A stretch of 64,000 bases of DNA from Pythium myriotylum (Eukaryota; Oomycota; Peronosporomycetes; Pythiales; Pythiaceae), in the NCBI GenBank assembly GCA_023091665.1, contig JALJCQ010000007.1, positions 992,001 through 1,056,000 of the forward strand. The letters run 5' to 3'. The translations under genes and the position numbers were made by a program. The notes under the pieces are model-generated. The model was not told the DNA's origin. It made no database searches and saw only the letters and a program-made list of their open reading frames with translations. The stretch's first letter is position 1, and each line of letters opens with the position of its first letter. This document shows, piece after piece, positions 20,652-30,557 of this stretch.

Positions 20652-22313
20652 CTAAAGTTTTTCTTTCTCGGGACGTATTTTATGCTTCATCAGAATGCTG
20701 TGGACTCGAGGGCTCCCGCGCAACTTCTTGGCACCTCGCAGTCGCTTCTGGTTATCGTGGTCATCGAACTCAATCGCGCCCCGCACAAGAAGCAACTCGG
20801 TCTCTGAACACCGCGAGAGGCGCCAGAGCAGCCTCCAACACCACCAAAAGAAGGTGAGCATGCGGCTGAATAGGAATGGGAGCGCTTTGATTTCGATTGT
20901 CCTTCCTCCAAGAGTGGTCTGGATGAGCACACCGTTGTGGATACCAAGGTTTGATGTGTACAGGATGTTGACGCATAGCAAGATCACGCCGACGATGTGG
21001 AGCACGAGAACAGCTTGGGCCAGAGGCTTTGGTGTGAGGCTGAGGCACTTTCGCACATTAGGCGTGAGTAAGTCGAGAGTGAAGACCCACTTGAGCCAGA
21101 CAAAGCTGGAGAGAATGATGATACATTGCGGTAGGTTCCACTGGAAAAGGTAGCAAAGAACAAAGTGTGCGACGTATGTCTGCGTCGTCAGGAATACAAA
21201 ATCGAACGAGTTCAGCACGAGGCGGAGCATTTGGCGGTTGAGGAACATAAAAGACCGCAAAGTGTACAAAATACTACTAGTGACCCCGATGCACGCCAGC
21301 CAAAACCTCAGCGTGTCGTCGCCCCAAGTAGAAGCAACAGATGCCATGATGCCTACGAAGCCTACACCAGTCCAAATGGCTCCGTTCGCATTAGGTGTAC
21401 TTGGGGGTAAGCAGAGGCAAGGCTGCACAAAAGCGCCCCCGTTGATGGTGTGTCGGTGTGGGACAAGTCTGAGCTGACTGATCGAAGCCGTCGTCGTCGC
21501 ATTGCTGGATGAGCCGGACTCTGGGAGCTCAACTGACGGTTGGTGATGTCCGATGTTTATCCTCTCCTTTAGCTTGAGGCGGCATCTCAAAGTCACACAT
21601 TGGACAGAGAGGAGTTGACCCCTTGACATTCGTTTCGCCTGGCTTTTGCGGTACGCATTACGAAGGAGCAAAAGGGCGATGTTGAAGTAGCCGTTGGTGA
21701 CCACATCCGATGCTGTTAATGTCCAGTTGCTATAGGTTGCAATGGTCAAGTCTCCGTAGTCTCGAACAAGGTGAAGAGACTGGATCACAAGGAACGTTAA
21801 CAATGCGGCCGCCCCAACGAGCGAAGAGTAGATCAACGAACTCTTTCCGCGTGCGTTAGCATCTGCAAAGAAGACGATTTGGTACAACACGGTCTGGATT
21901 ATGATCACGAGTACACGAACATCACCAAGGTTCGCGCAGACGAGCGCGTTGCTAACGAAGGAGATTGAGGTGAAATACCAGTAGTCAAACGTCTGAACAA
22001 GAAGGAGCACCATGTCAAATCGGAGGTTGAGTAGTGACGTTAGAGTAGGAATGGGAAGCAGTACGCTCGCCACAATTGAGAAATGCCCGCTAGTACGCCT
22101 GTCAACAAACGGAGCCGAACAAACCAAGACCATTCCAGCTGCGAAGCTCACTAAGGAAACACGACGTCCAACGCGCAGAAACACGTTGCATCGCTTCAGC
22201 CAGACACCATGGAGCAGTACACGCTTGATTGATCGGGAGGAGTCTATCGACGGTAGCTGCTCGCTCGCTAGGATTTCATACATGGTTGAACCAGCAAATT
22301 GTTGCTCGACCAT
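20652..22313 (-). CDS. Multi-spanning membrane protein, paralogue 2 of 3
   Basis: A single exon encodes 553 residues, with ATG at 22313. It has the same architecture as its neighbours: LPSIDSSRSIKR, LRFDMVLLLVQTFDYWY, GD, ALLLLRNAYRK, and a C-terminal FLFSRMLTFFWWCWRLLWR followed by RGAIEFDD. The central hydrophilic stretch is Ser/Thr-rich. The C-terminal tail is Lys/Arg-rich, so it is probably cytosolic if the positive-inside rule holds. The gap to paralogue 1 is only 151 bp and all three genes point the same way, consistent with tandem duplication followed by marked divergence (identity is visible only in short blocks). Confidence 0.75.
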   Translation of the reverse strand: MVEQQFAGSTMYEILASEQLPSIDSSRSIKRVLLHGVWLKRCNVFLRVGRRVSLVSFAAGMVLVCSAPFVDRRTSGHFSIVASVLLPIPTLTSLLNLRFDMVLLLVQTFDYWYFTSISFVSNALVCANLGDVRVLVIIIQTVLYQIVFFADANARGKSSLIYSSLVGAAALLTFLVIQSLHLVRDYGDLTIATYSNWTLTASDVVTNGYFNIALLLLRNAYRKSQAKRMSRGQLLSVQCVTLRCRLKLKERINIGHHQPSVELPESGSSSNATTTASISQLRLVPHRHTINGGAFVQPCLCLPPSTPNANGAIWTGVGFVGIMASVASTWGDDTLRFWLACIGVTSSILYTLRSFMFLNRQMLRLVLNSFDFVFLTTQTYVAHFVLCYLFQWNLPQCIIILSSFVWLKWVFTLDLLTPNVRKCLSLTPKPLAQAVLVLHIVGVILLCVNILYTSNLGIHNGVLIQTTLGGRTIEIKALPFLFSRMLTFFWWCWRLLWRLSRCSETELLLVRGAIEFDDHDNQKRLRGAKKLRGSPRVHSILMKHKIRPEKEKL

Positions 22314-22620
22314 TACGATGAGCTCACCAGCGTGCTGATGTCACTAAAACTTTGAATGTGCAACTGCTTCCGCTTTTAGCGCCGAGGGACTCACTGTTCG
22401 AGGGTTTGGTTTCCCGACATCGACCTGAGCGCTCAGATTTAAGCAGCCACAGGTAGACTTGGAGGGAGTGGGGCCAACAAAACAAGATCGGCTTGGAGCT
22501 TGTGCGACGAACAAACACAAGATCGTTTCGGGTCCCATCGATATTTTCGAGGTTCTTCGAGGCTCGACTTGGTAAATCGTCAACTTGCACTCATCACTGA
22601 TGCTATGTTGCATGTGAGAG
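22314..22620. other. Intergenic spacer between membrane paralogues 2 and 3
   Basis: This 307-bp stretch holds the presumed promoter of paralogue 2. No gene, repeat or RNA was recognised. Confidence 0.4.
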
Positions 22621-24306
22621 TCAACCACTCGAATGCCTAACGATATAGCCTTTCAACCGAAGCAGTGGCGGGGATTGCATGATGACCGCTAATTTCCTGT
22701 TTCTGCCCTGCTGCAGTCTTCGCGCTGCTTCGGGATCCTCATACTCGACAGCTCCATGGATCAGTAGCAACTCGTTCTCGGATCGCACGTATAGCCTCCA
22801 CATCAAGCGGCAACACCAGCAAAAAGTCGTGACCATCCGGGTCAACAGAAAAGCTACGCCAGTGATGCGAACATCCTTCTCCATGACAATCATGTGCAGC
22901 AAAACGCGATCTTCAATTTTCAATTGCCGAGGACGAATGATTTCGAAGAGCAGTAAGATGTGGGCTAAGATTTCTAGAGACAGCACTGAAGACGCTATGA
23001 GGGTGACCTTGATACCGAGTCGTTCCCTTATTATCGGTGTGAGCAAGTCAAGCGTGACGACCCAGTGCATCCACAATCCACTGGAGAACAGCGGAAAAAA
23101 CTGTACCAGGTTTGCGTGTAGCAAATGGCCGAGGATGCCGTGGACTAGGTGGACTTGGCTTATGAGGAACAAAAAATCGAAGGACCAAGCACTGAGCCGG
23201 GCTATACCACGATTGTGGTACACGAAACAACGACTTGTGTAAAGTAAGCTCGCCACTAATCCCACAGTTGCCGGGACAAGGCTTCCTTCCCAGACGACTG
23301 ACATTGCTGAGAAGTAGATACCAACCAACCCAAGTGCATTCCACACACGTTTCTCCCAGAGACGTGTAGCACGTGGAAGGCCAAGCCAGGCGATCAAGGT
23401 GTTTCCTGCCTGAATGCGGATTGAAATCGGGGCGAGGAAGAGTTGGGATCTGGTTGGCGCGAGAGTTGGGCTGTCGTGCACTCTTATCTGGTGTAGGGTC
23501 TCGAAGCTAAGTCCAACATTTTCTTGGACTTCAACAAATGCGAGGCGAGCACGATAGCTAATCAACCGCACGATAGCACGATCCTCGGTTTGAATTGCCA
23601 ATGTAGCGTACTTGCGGTACGCGTTGCGCAGCATCACAAGAACAATAACCGACATGCCATTCACCGCGACGTCTTTCCCGCGCAGTTGCCACGAGCCATA
23701 ACTCACGAGCGCGCTGTTTTTGTAGTCCCGTAGAAGCTCGAGCTCAAGTCCAACGACATATGCACTTAAAGCAGTGGCTCCAACAGTCGAAGCGATGATC
23801 GCCTTGTGGACTTCACGGACGCTCGCGTCGAGAATGAGCACGTATTCGAAGACGAGTGCAAGGCAAGCCATGATGCATGCGCGCCGATCGCCCGTGTTGA
23901 GGCTGAGGATAACGGTGCTGACCACTTGAGTTGCGGTGAGGTACCAAAACTCGTATGTGTGCGCAAGTAACTTGAGCACATCCAGGCGCAGAGCAAAGAA
24001 GGAGACTCCAAGTGGCGGAAGAAGCAGCGCAGTGCACAGCAAGGCGTTCCAGTCGTTCGTTTTTTGGTCGAAGAATGTCGCGGCGCAGACCATCACCATC
24101 CCTAGCGGCAAGCACAACTGCACGGGGATCTTAATCGCTCTGACCAGCAAGTTGTATCTCTGAAGCCAGAGTTTGGAGAACAGTGCTTTCTTGACTGTGA
24201 GCGCGCAATCAATAGAGGGAAGAGCGCAGCTGGCTTTGAGTTCATACTCGATCGATGCGCGATCAGTGTTTGGTCTTGTGATTCGCTGATCCAATGGATG
24301 GATCAT
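22621..24306 (-). CDS. Multi-spanning membrane protein, paralogue 3 of 3
   Basis: A single exon encodes 561 residues from ATG at 24306 (MIHPLDQR); the frame is open a little further upstream, but without ATG. It shares LPSIDCALTVKK, LRLDVLKLLAHTYEFWY, GDRR, VLVMLRNAYRK, and a C-terminal FLLTRMVTTFCWCCRLMWR followed by HGAVEYEDPEAARRL. Spacing of the shared blocks is nearly the same as in the other two paralogues, so all three are probably full length. Function is unknown. Confidence 0.75.
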   Translation of the reverse strand: MIHPLDQRITRPNTDRASIEYELKASCALPSIDCALTVKKALFSKLWLQRYNLLVRAIKIPVQLCLPLGMVMVCAATFFDQKTNDWNALLCTALLLPPLGVSFFALRLDVLKLLAHTYEFWYLTATQVVSTVILSLNTGDRRACIMACLALVFEYVLILDASVREVHKAIIASTVGATALSAYVVGLELELLRDYKNSALVSYGSWQLRGKDVAVNGMSVIVLVMLRNAYRKYATLAIQTEDRAIVRLISYRARLAFVEVQENVGLSFETLHQIRVHDSPTLAPTRSQLFLAPISIRIQAGNTLIAWLGLPRATRLWEKRVWNALGLVGIYFSAMSVVWEGSLVPATVGLVASLLYTSRCFVYHNRGIARLSAWSFDFLFLISQVHLVHGILGHLLHANLVQFFPLFSSGLWMHWVVTLDLLTPIIRERLGIKVTLIASSVLSLEILAHILLLFEIIRPRQLKIEDRVLLHMIVMEKDVRITGVAFLLTRMVTTFCWCCRLMWRLYVRSENELLLIHGAVEYEDPEAARRLQQGRNRKLAVIMQSPPLLRLKGYIVRHSSG

Positions 24307-24805
24307 TCTGTAGTGCTTCGAACTATAGCAAGAAGTTGTCACAAGTGCGATATAATTGGTGTCTTGTCTGGTCGGAAGGGTGAAGAGGTTTGGCTACCAT
24401 GTGTCGTGTCTACCCTCACGTCTGGCGTTGAAGATGTGATAACTTCGATAAACACTCCACCGAACAAATTTTCGAGCTCTCGCGCAATAAAGTTCTGCTG
24501 CAAAATTAGATGCGGCCATTTCTTTTGCATTTCTTGGAGCGGAGCAAGTTAAGGCTACCGAGCACTGATCTCGATGCCGACGATCATAGCTGCAAAGAGT
24601 TCTTAGTTGTAGCTATGATTGAATGAATTCGTTGGCATCGAGATGATGGGACAGAAAAATAAAAGAGGACCAGATTGGAGCCTTAAGCTAAGTTCCCATC
24701 TTTATTTACATATTCTCCCCATCCCATACAGCTATCGCGACCCGTCGTGTCAAAATCCAATATCCAAAACGACAGGAGCGGTTTGACACACCTCCAGACG
24801 AGAAG
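24307..24805. other. Intergenic region upstream of IFT27 and paralogue 3
   Basis: This 499-bp divergent region holds the imperfect inverted repeat listed separately and an AT-rich stretch (24650-24720) just upstream of IFT27. No coding potential was recognised. Confidence 0.4.
24568..24644. repeat. Imperfect inverted repeat (hairpin)
   Basis: The left arm 24568-24591 pairs with the right arm 24611-24644. There is a 16-bp outer stem (one mismatch), a 10-base bulge on the right side and an 8-bp inner stem (TCATAGCT/AGCTATGA), closing a 19-base loop. It could be a transcript hairpin or the remnant of a small inverted-repeat element. Confidence 0.7.
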
Positions 24806-25519
24806 ATGTCGGCGCTCCGGAGCATGGAAACGACACACAAGAGCACGGTAGGCAATACTCCCTGTTACAGCCCTTCGGCATCCTCGACTGAGTAAGATGC
24901 TAGACGGTGCTGCGTTGTCGGGTTGCCGTGGTTGGAGATGCGGCAGTTGGCAAGACAGCGCTATTGCAAGTGCTCAAGAGCAGCGGTCACGAGTATCCGA
25001 AGAACTACGTGATGGTATGCCGTCCACCCATCTCTTCGCCCACACTATTTCAAATCCCGCTGTCATTCATAGACGTCGGGGGTTGACCTCATTGTGAAGA
25101 GCATCCCCATTCCTGACACTAACGTAGTGGTGGAGCTTTATTTGTTCGACTGCGCTGGCCAAAGCGTGTTTAACCAGCGCGAGTTTGGAGCCAACCACTA
25201 CAAGAACGCATCAATGGCGCTGGTGGTTTACGATGTCAATAACAAAGAGTCGTTCAAGGCTGCCACGAAGTGGTTTCAAGATGTCGTCGGTGCCTCACCG
25301 AATCGAAACATCCCTGGAGTGCTTGTCGCGAACAAAACAGATCTGCGAGAAGGAAATCGTGAGGCTCTGACGCTCAAAGAAGGCGAAGAGCTCGCCGAGC
25401 GCAACGAGATGAAGTATTTCGAATGTTCGGCGCAGATGAATATTGGGATTGACGCTCCATTCGCATACATCGCTGACTGGTTCCACAAAAAATATCAGAG
25501 TGTCGCTCAGCGCGGTTAG
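24806..25519 (+). CDS. IFT27: IFT27/RABL4 small GTPase (intraflagellar transport)
   Basis: There are three exons, 24806..24847, 24904..25014 and 25073..25519, with introns of 56 and 58 nt; together they encode 199 residues. The P-loop is GDAAVGKT (25-32). Switch II is FDCAGQ (Asp77-Gln81) instead of the usual WDTAGQ, as in IFT27 proteins. NKTD gives guanine specificity. The stretch TSGVDLIVKSIPIPDT and the later GVLVANKTDL match IFT27/RABL4 rather than ordinary Rabs. No C-terminal prenylation cysteine is present (it ends QSVAQRG), also as in IFT27. IFT27 with IFT25 is part of IFT-B and helps move the BBSome and cargo out of cilia. Its presence implies flagellated zoospores. Confidence 0.9.
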
Positions 25520-25975
25520 AGCCTCAAAAACCGAGCGGTCGTATGCTGCAATCGATATCGCTGTCCCCGAAAATCTTATGCTCGTACAATATAGCTCAAC
25601 ACCCAGCGGTATGGTTGATATTGAATGCTGTAATCTGTACGTTTTTGAGCCCACTCGGTATCTGCATTGTGCCTGCTGACGCTCTTCCGCTGTCCGACGA
25701 TTCGAGGTATCCAGATCGCTGACGCAGACTTGCTTCTTTGTATCGATAAGCACTGACGATAAGAACGAGAGGATCCAATACGAAAGGCTGCTCTTGGGTG
25801 ATGTCATGATGGCATTGCTCGCGGGCGATCGACACGAGCTCTACACAGAAGCTGACTCAGTAAGATACCGTCAATTTCTGCCGGAATAAGTTGGAGTATT
25901 TTGAAGATTAGTAGCTTGTTCTGGTCTAGCATTACTGATTCCCTCTTAGATTATAACGAGGAGTAGCTCCTGCGA
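25520..25975. other. Intergenic region; no gene recognised
   Basis: This 456-bp stretch lies between two convergent genes (IFT27 and the haloperoxidase-like gene). Short open frames on both strands lack recognisable domains. No RNA gene was seen. Confidence 0.4.
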
Positions 25976-26730
25976 TTACAAGATCCACGAGGCGACATCT
26001 TGGAATGTAGCGACGAGTTGTACATTCCCAGCAGTGACGACCACTCCTGTGACAATGATTGGGGTCGACGATTTCTTGTAGTTTGTCGGGATTCGCTCCT
26101 CCACCAGAAATGATTTCGCGTATTCAACTGAAATCGACTCTACGTTTTGGCCACCAAGGCTTCTCATCAAGAGAGCAGCCTCACCTAGAGCGAGGATTCG
26201 TTGCTTGATACCGAACTCGCATCCGGTAGGTTTGGCGCGACATTTTTTCATTCGTTCTTGGCGTACTTCTGCAAACTGGCGAACTCCAAGTTGCCCGTCC
26301 TTAGCATAGCTCAGAAAGTTCAGCCAAAGTTCCTTATCGACTGCGGCTGGATCAGCCTCCGTGCTAATATCACCATGGACTAGAGACGCGTCATGCTCGA
26401 TGAAGTTGTGCTTGCTCAGGTCAGCCAAAGAAAGACTGTCTGGCAATCGAGACACAAGGAGATTGATGAGTCCGTCGCCGATGTTGTAGACATCACGAAA
26501 CGCGTTGCTCAAATCGGCGTGCGAAATGTTCTTGACGTCGCGCGGTAGATACCCATAATTGGCGAGCGAGTTGAGCGCTGGGCACGGAGAGCGGACATAA
26601 GGCGTGGAGGCACCAACACGACCGGAGACTTGATCACCAGCGGGGCGAAAGTACTCTCCAACTTCGAGGCCTTTAATACAGCCGATCAACGCCGACGTGG
26701 AGACGAGGAGTTTCGAGAATGTGACACCAT
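25976..26730 (-). CDS. Heme-haloperoxidase (chloroperoxidase)-like protein; start appears broken
   Basis: The minus-strand frame is open from about 26833 to the stop at 25976. It contains RSPCPALNSLANYGYLPRD, the Pro-Cys-Pro heme-thiolate signature of the chloroperoxidase/unspecific peroxygenase family, followed by a typical helical region (FRDVYNIGDGL). Upstream lies a signal-peptide-like stretch (FSKLLVSTSALIGC), but the frame has no ATG before the catalytic part. The only nearby ATG (26730) sits directly before this leader in another frame, because of two extra bases (a GT repeated just after it). The gene may thus be a pseudogene, carry a sequence error, or start from an unrecognised upstream exon. 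Family members use peroxide to halogenate or oxygenate substrates and are usually secreted. The 5' coordinate is tentative. Confidence 0.65.
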
Positions 26731-27080
26731 TGCTCTTGAGTTGATTGGAAAGTGATGCACCAGAAACCCCCCATTCACACCGAGCGAGGTATATTAAGAC
26801 AAAATATTTCGAGTGGATCTTCGTCACCGCCAAGATCGCAATCTACGTTAGAGCCTGAACACGTCGGAGAGAAAGCGAGTCAGGCAGGCTCAGCAACCAG
26901 AGTGGGTCGCATGGAGCCCAGCTCAGTGCGATATTCTCATCTTATCCGTTACCGTCTCCAATTGCACATAAAACGGCCAATATCGTATACGTACTGTATT
27001 TCGTTAGTATATGTTGTGCGACTGTAAAAGCGATCCTTCCGTTCGCTTCGAGGAGCTCCTCAGATCCCTTCGCACCGGCC
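26731..27080. promoter_or_regulatory. Divergent region upstream of the dehydrogenase-isomerase fusion gene
   Basis: This 350-bp stretch lies between the haloperoxidase-like gene and the fusion gene. It is AT-rich from 26930 to 27015. No specific element was identified. Confidence 0.35.
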
Positions 27081-30000
27081 ATGGCTCAAGCCCTCACCAG
27101 CGCGGCTTTCGCCGACAACACGCACGCCGTCGTCATCGGCAGCGGCCGCTTCCTGGTGCGTCCGCGCCCGCGTCCGCTCTCTCGCTCTCTCGCTCTGCGG
27201 CCGCCTGTCTCACCGCCATTCTTTCATTCTCCTTGGACAGCGCGCCGTGCTCGTGCCCACGCTGCGCGCCGTCGGCAGCCGCGTCGTGCTGCTGCAGACG
27301 CGCGGCTCCGACTTCGTGAGCGCCGCGCGCGCCGCCAAGGGCAAGTACGAGGTCGACACGGTCCACCGCGACGGCGCCGTCCACACGGACGTGCTCGACC
27401 TCGAGGCCGTCGGCTCGCTCGGCGTGCCGGCCGACCGCGCCGCCTTCCTCGAGCTGCCGTCCAAGCTGCCCAAGCTCAAGTTCGTGGGCTTTGGCGTCAC
27501 GGAGAGTGGCATCGCCGAGGGCAGCCAGGCGATCGTCGACCTCGCCGAGTTCCTCTTCCGCGCGTCACAGGCACTCCCAGGTACCGCGACCTTGGGCTCG
27601 GAGCCTCTGGATTCACGTGGACTTATCTGGCTGGGGTGCTGATCGCAGGCAACGAGCTCTCGGTCATTAACACGGACAACGTGCCAGCGAACGGTGATAC
27701 CATCAAGCGGTAAGTCTTCTTTCACTTATCCCGATCCTCCGTGCTGTTTCTCAACCAAAACTTGGAAGATTTGTGCTGAGCGCGTCATGGTCGGGCAAGC
27801 CAGTCGCCGGAACACCGGAGGCCGCAGCATTCGCCACGTACCTCGAGCAGAAAGTCGTGTTCCACAACACGATGGTCGACCGCATCACTTCCCACCGCGA
27901 GGGCAACACGCTCGTGCCGCGCACGGAACCGTGGCCGACTAAGACGCTCGTGATCGAGGATCTGCGCGGTGTGCTCGGATCCACGAGTCTCGCTTCGCAA
28001 GAAGGCGTCGTCGTCCGCACGATCAAGGGTGAGCTTGAACAGGACCACCTACTCAAGCTGAGCATCGCGAACGCGATTCACACGGCCATTGTCTACTTGC
28101 TCGCGCTCTCTCGTGTCAAGACCACGCACGGCTTCAGCGCCAAGCACCCGAGCGTTCGTCTGTACGTGGACGCGCTGTTTGAGAAGGACATTTTGCCATC
28201 GCTTGTGGCTCAAGGCGTCTCTACTGACGTGGCTCTCGCGACGTACCACGAGTGGGTCTCGCGCATCGAGCACCCACACTTCGGTGTCGACACGTTCTGG
28301 GTCGCGCAGAACGCTATCTTCAAGTACGGCGTGCGTCTCTTTAGCTCGGTGGCCACGAACGCGGCCAAGAACCCTGAGTACCGCCCAAGTGTCTTCATGG
28401 CCTTTGCGACGGCTGTTCTCCTTCGCTTCCTCACACCTACGCAGGACGACGCTCGTCGAGACGCTGGTGACCCGAAGAGCGTGTTTGTTGGACAGATGGA
28501 TGCTATCCAGGAGCCCGCGCCTCTGCTTGCACTCGCGTCCGAGAAGACATGGACCTACGCGAACGGACTGACGGCGAACGTGGGCACGGGCAAGTACGAA
28601 TTTCTCGACGGTGAAGCCGGCCGCGTCGCGAAGTTACTTCGCAGGGCGAGTGAGCAGGCTCTCGACTCGAGCAAGAGCTCGAGCAACACGTTCACCAAGC
28701 CCGCTAACGCGTCGGCATCGTCTGAGACTGCAGCTGTTGTTGGCGTCGCTGTCGCCGCTGCACTGAGCACGATTCCTGCGTTCGACCTGACCAACGATGT
28801 CCACTCGACGTTTGCTGCAGACGTGGCTTCGTTGTACCAGCGATTAATCGAAGGCAAGGAGACGCTCGGTAAGACCGCGCTCGACGTCCTGGACGATGTC
28901 TCGCGTGACCACAACGCGAGCGAGTACCTCAACACGCGCGAGGAACTGGCGACGTTTGTGCGCGAGGCCGTCGCGACTGTCAAGATCATCGATGTCCACA
29001 CGCACTTATTCCCACCGAGTCACGGAAAGCTAATGCTATGGGGCGTGAACGAGTTGCTCACGTATCACTATCTCGTTGCCGAGTACATGATCACAGCGCC
29101 GATTGAGATCGAGGAGTTCAACACATTCTCCAAGCAAAAGCAAGCCGAGCTCATCTGGCAGCATCTCTTCATTGACCGAGTCCCTGTTTCCGAGGCGTGC
29201 CGAGGTGTGATCACGACGCTGCGCCTACTCGGCCTCGGAGAGCTCGTGGAGAAACGCGACTTGAAGGCGATCCAAGCTTGGTTCGAGGCGCAAGACCCGG
29301 AGGAATACGTCGACACGGTCTTCCGCTTGTCGGGTCTCAAGTACGTTGTCATGACAAACATCCCATTCGAGCCCGAAGAGGCCCGCCACTGGCTCGGGGA
29401 CCCTGTCAACGGCACACCGCCCCCGAAGTGGTCGCGCAAGTACTTCCGCTCGGCGCTTCGCGTGGACCAAGTGCTTCTTGGCGACTGGAACTCGATGGGA
29501 CCAGCGTTAGATGTTTTCAAGCTGCCTCACACAATGGATGGCGTGCGTGACTATCTCGAGAAGTGGATCGAGATCATGGCGCCCGAGTACTTCATGTCGA
29601 GCGTGCCGATCCATTTCCGCTACCCGGACGTGAATGTAGAGACACCCGCCGGTGAGAAGCCCAGCGGCGCTGACTTACTGCTCAAGGTGTTGTTGCCGCT
29701 AGCCGAGAAGAAGAACCTGCCGATCGCCCTCAAGTTTGACAGTGTTCGTCCAATCAATGCGCGACTGGGCGTCGCTGGTGACGGCGTCAAGCCCAGCGAC
29801 GTGGACATCCTTATCAAACTCTGCCGCAACTTCCCCAAGGTCAAGTTCTTAGCGACCTACTTGTCTCGCGTGAACCAGCACGAGGTCACGATCACAGCCA
29901 ACAAGTTCCGGAACCTTCACCTCTACGGCTGCTGGTGGTACTGCAACAACCCATCGATCATCGACGAGATGACACGCCAGCGTATTGAAATCCTCGGCAC

Positions 30001-30211
30001 GGCATTCACAAGCCAGCACTCAGATGCGCGTGTTCTCGATCAGCTCGTTTACAAGTGGAGCCACTCGCGTGAGGTCATCGGAGACATCCTCGTCGACATG
30101 TACGACAAGATGGCCGTGTCTGGTTGGAAGATGTCCAAGAGCGAGCTGCACCGTGACATCTACCGCCTCTTCGGTGGTAGCTACGAAGAGTACATGGCCA
30201 AGAAGCCGTAA
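27081..30211 (+). CDS. Fusion: mannitol/mannonate-type dehydrogenase + glucuronate-isomerase-like domain
   Basis: There are four exons, 27081..27155, 27241..27580, 27649..27709 and 27769..30211, with introns of 85, 68 and 59 nt; together they encode 972 residues. Residues about 14-540 are a polyol/mannonate dehydrogenase of the UxuB/mannitol dehydrogenase type. They include AVVIGSGRFL (nucleotide binding), SVINTDNVPANGDTIKR, and the catalytic Lys-x4-Asn-x2-His set at Lys255, Asn260 and His263. An Ala/Ser-rich link with inserted helices follows. From about 560 a metal-dependent amidohydrolase-like barrel begins with IIDVHTHL (His569, His571) and resembles UxaC/glucuronate isomerase relatives (LWGVNELLTYHYL, ATYLSRVNQHE). 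In bacteria UxaC makes fructuronate and UxuB reduces it to mannonate, so the two halves could catalyse consecutive steps. The actual substrate is inferred only. Confidence 0.82.
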
Positions 30212-30320
30212 GTTTCGGCTGGAAGAGGTCCTTGTTGTGTGGTTGAAAAAGCTTTGCATTCACAAGGTAGGGTAGCTCAACTTGAGGGCCTGTCAATCTG
30301 ATTTGTGCATAAAAAACATC

Positions 30321-30557
30321 AGATCAATCGCCTCTCGCCTTTTCGCCTCTGGCATCTTGCATCTCACCTCGCGCCTCGCGCCTCTCGCCCATCACACTCA
30401 GGCTCTATCTGTACGCCAGTTCCACGACTTCACAGCCTCAGGCCGGTCGACCCACTCGACTCACTCGACCCACTCAATTCACTCGACTCACTCGGCCATT
30501 CGCCTTCTCCTGCTCAAGTCGCCCTCCTCTCGCCCCTCCTCCGCTCCAATCCCACCC
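30321..30557 (+). promoter_or_regulatory. Leader/promoter segment of each array unit (copy 1 shown)
   Basis: The homology shared by all twelve copies starts 237 bp before each ATG, so a common promoter must fit here unless copy 1 is driven differently. The segment is pyrimidine-rich. It carries repeated CACTCGACTCACTCGACC-like elements at about 30451-30496, and CCATTCGCC at about 30495, which loosely resembles the oomycete initiator. The gene frame is open through the leader, but contains no upstream ATG. Confidence 0.4.
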
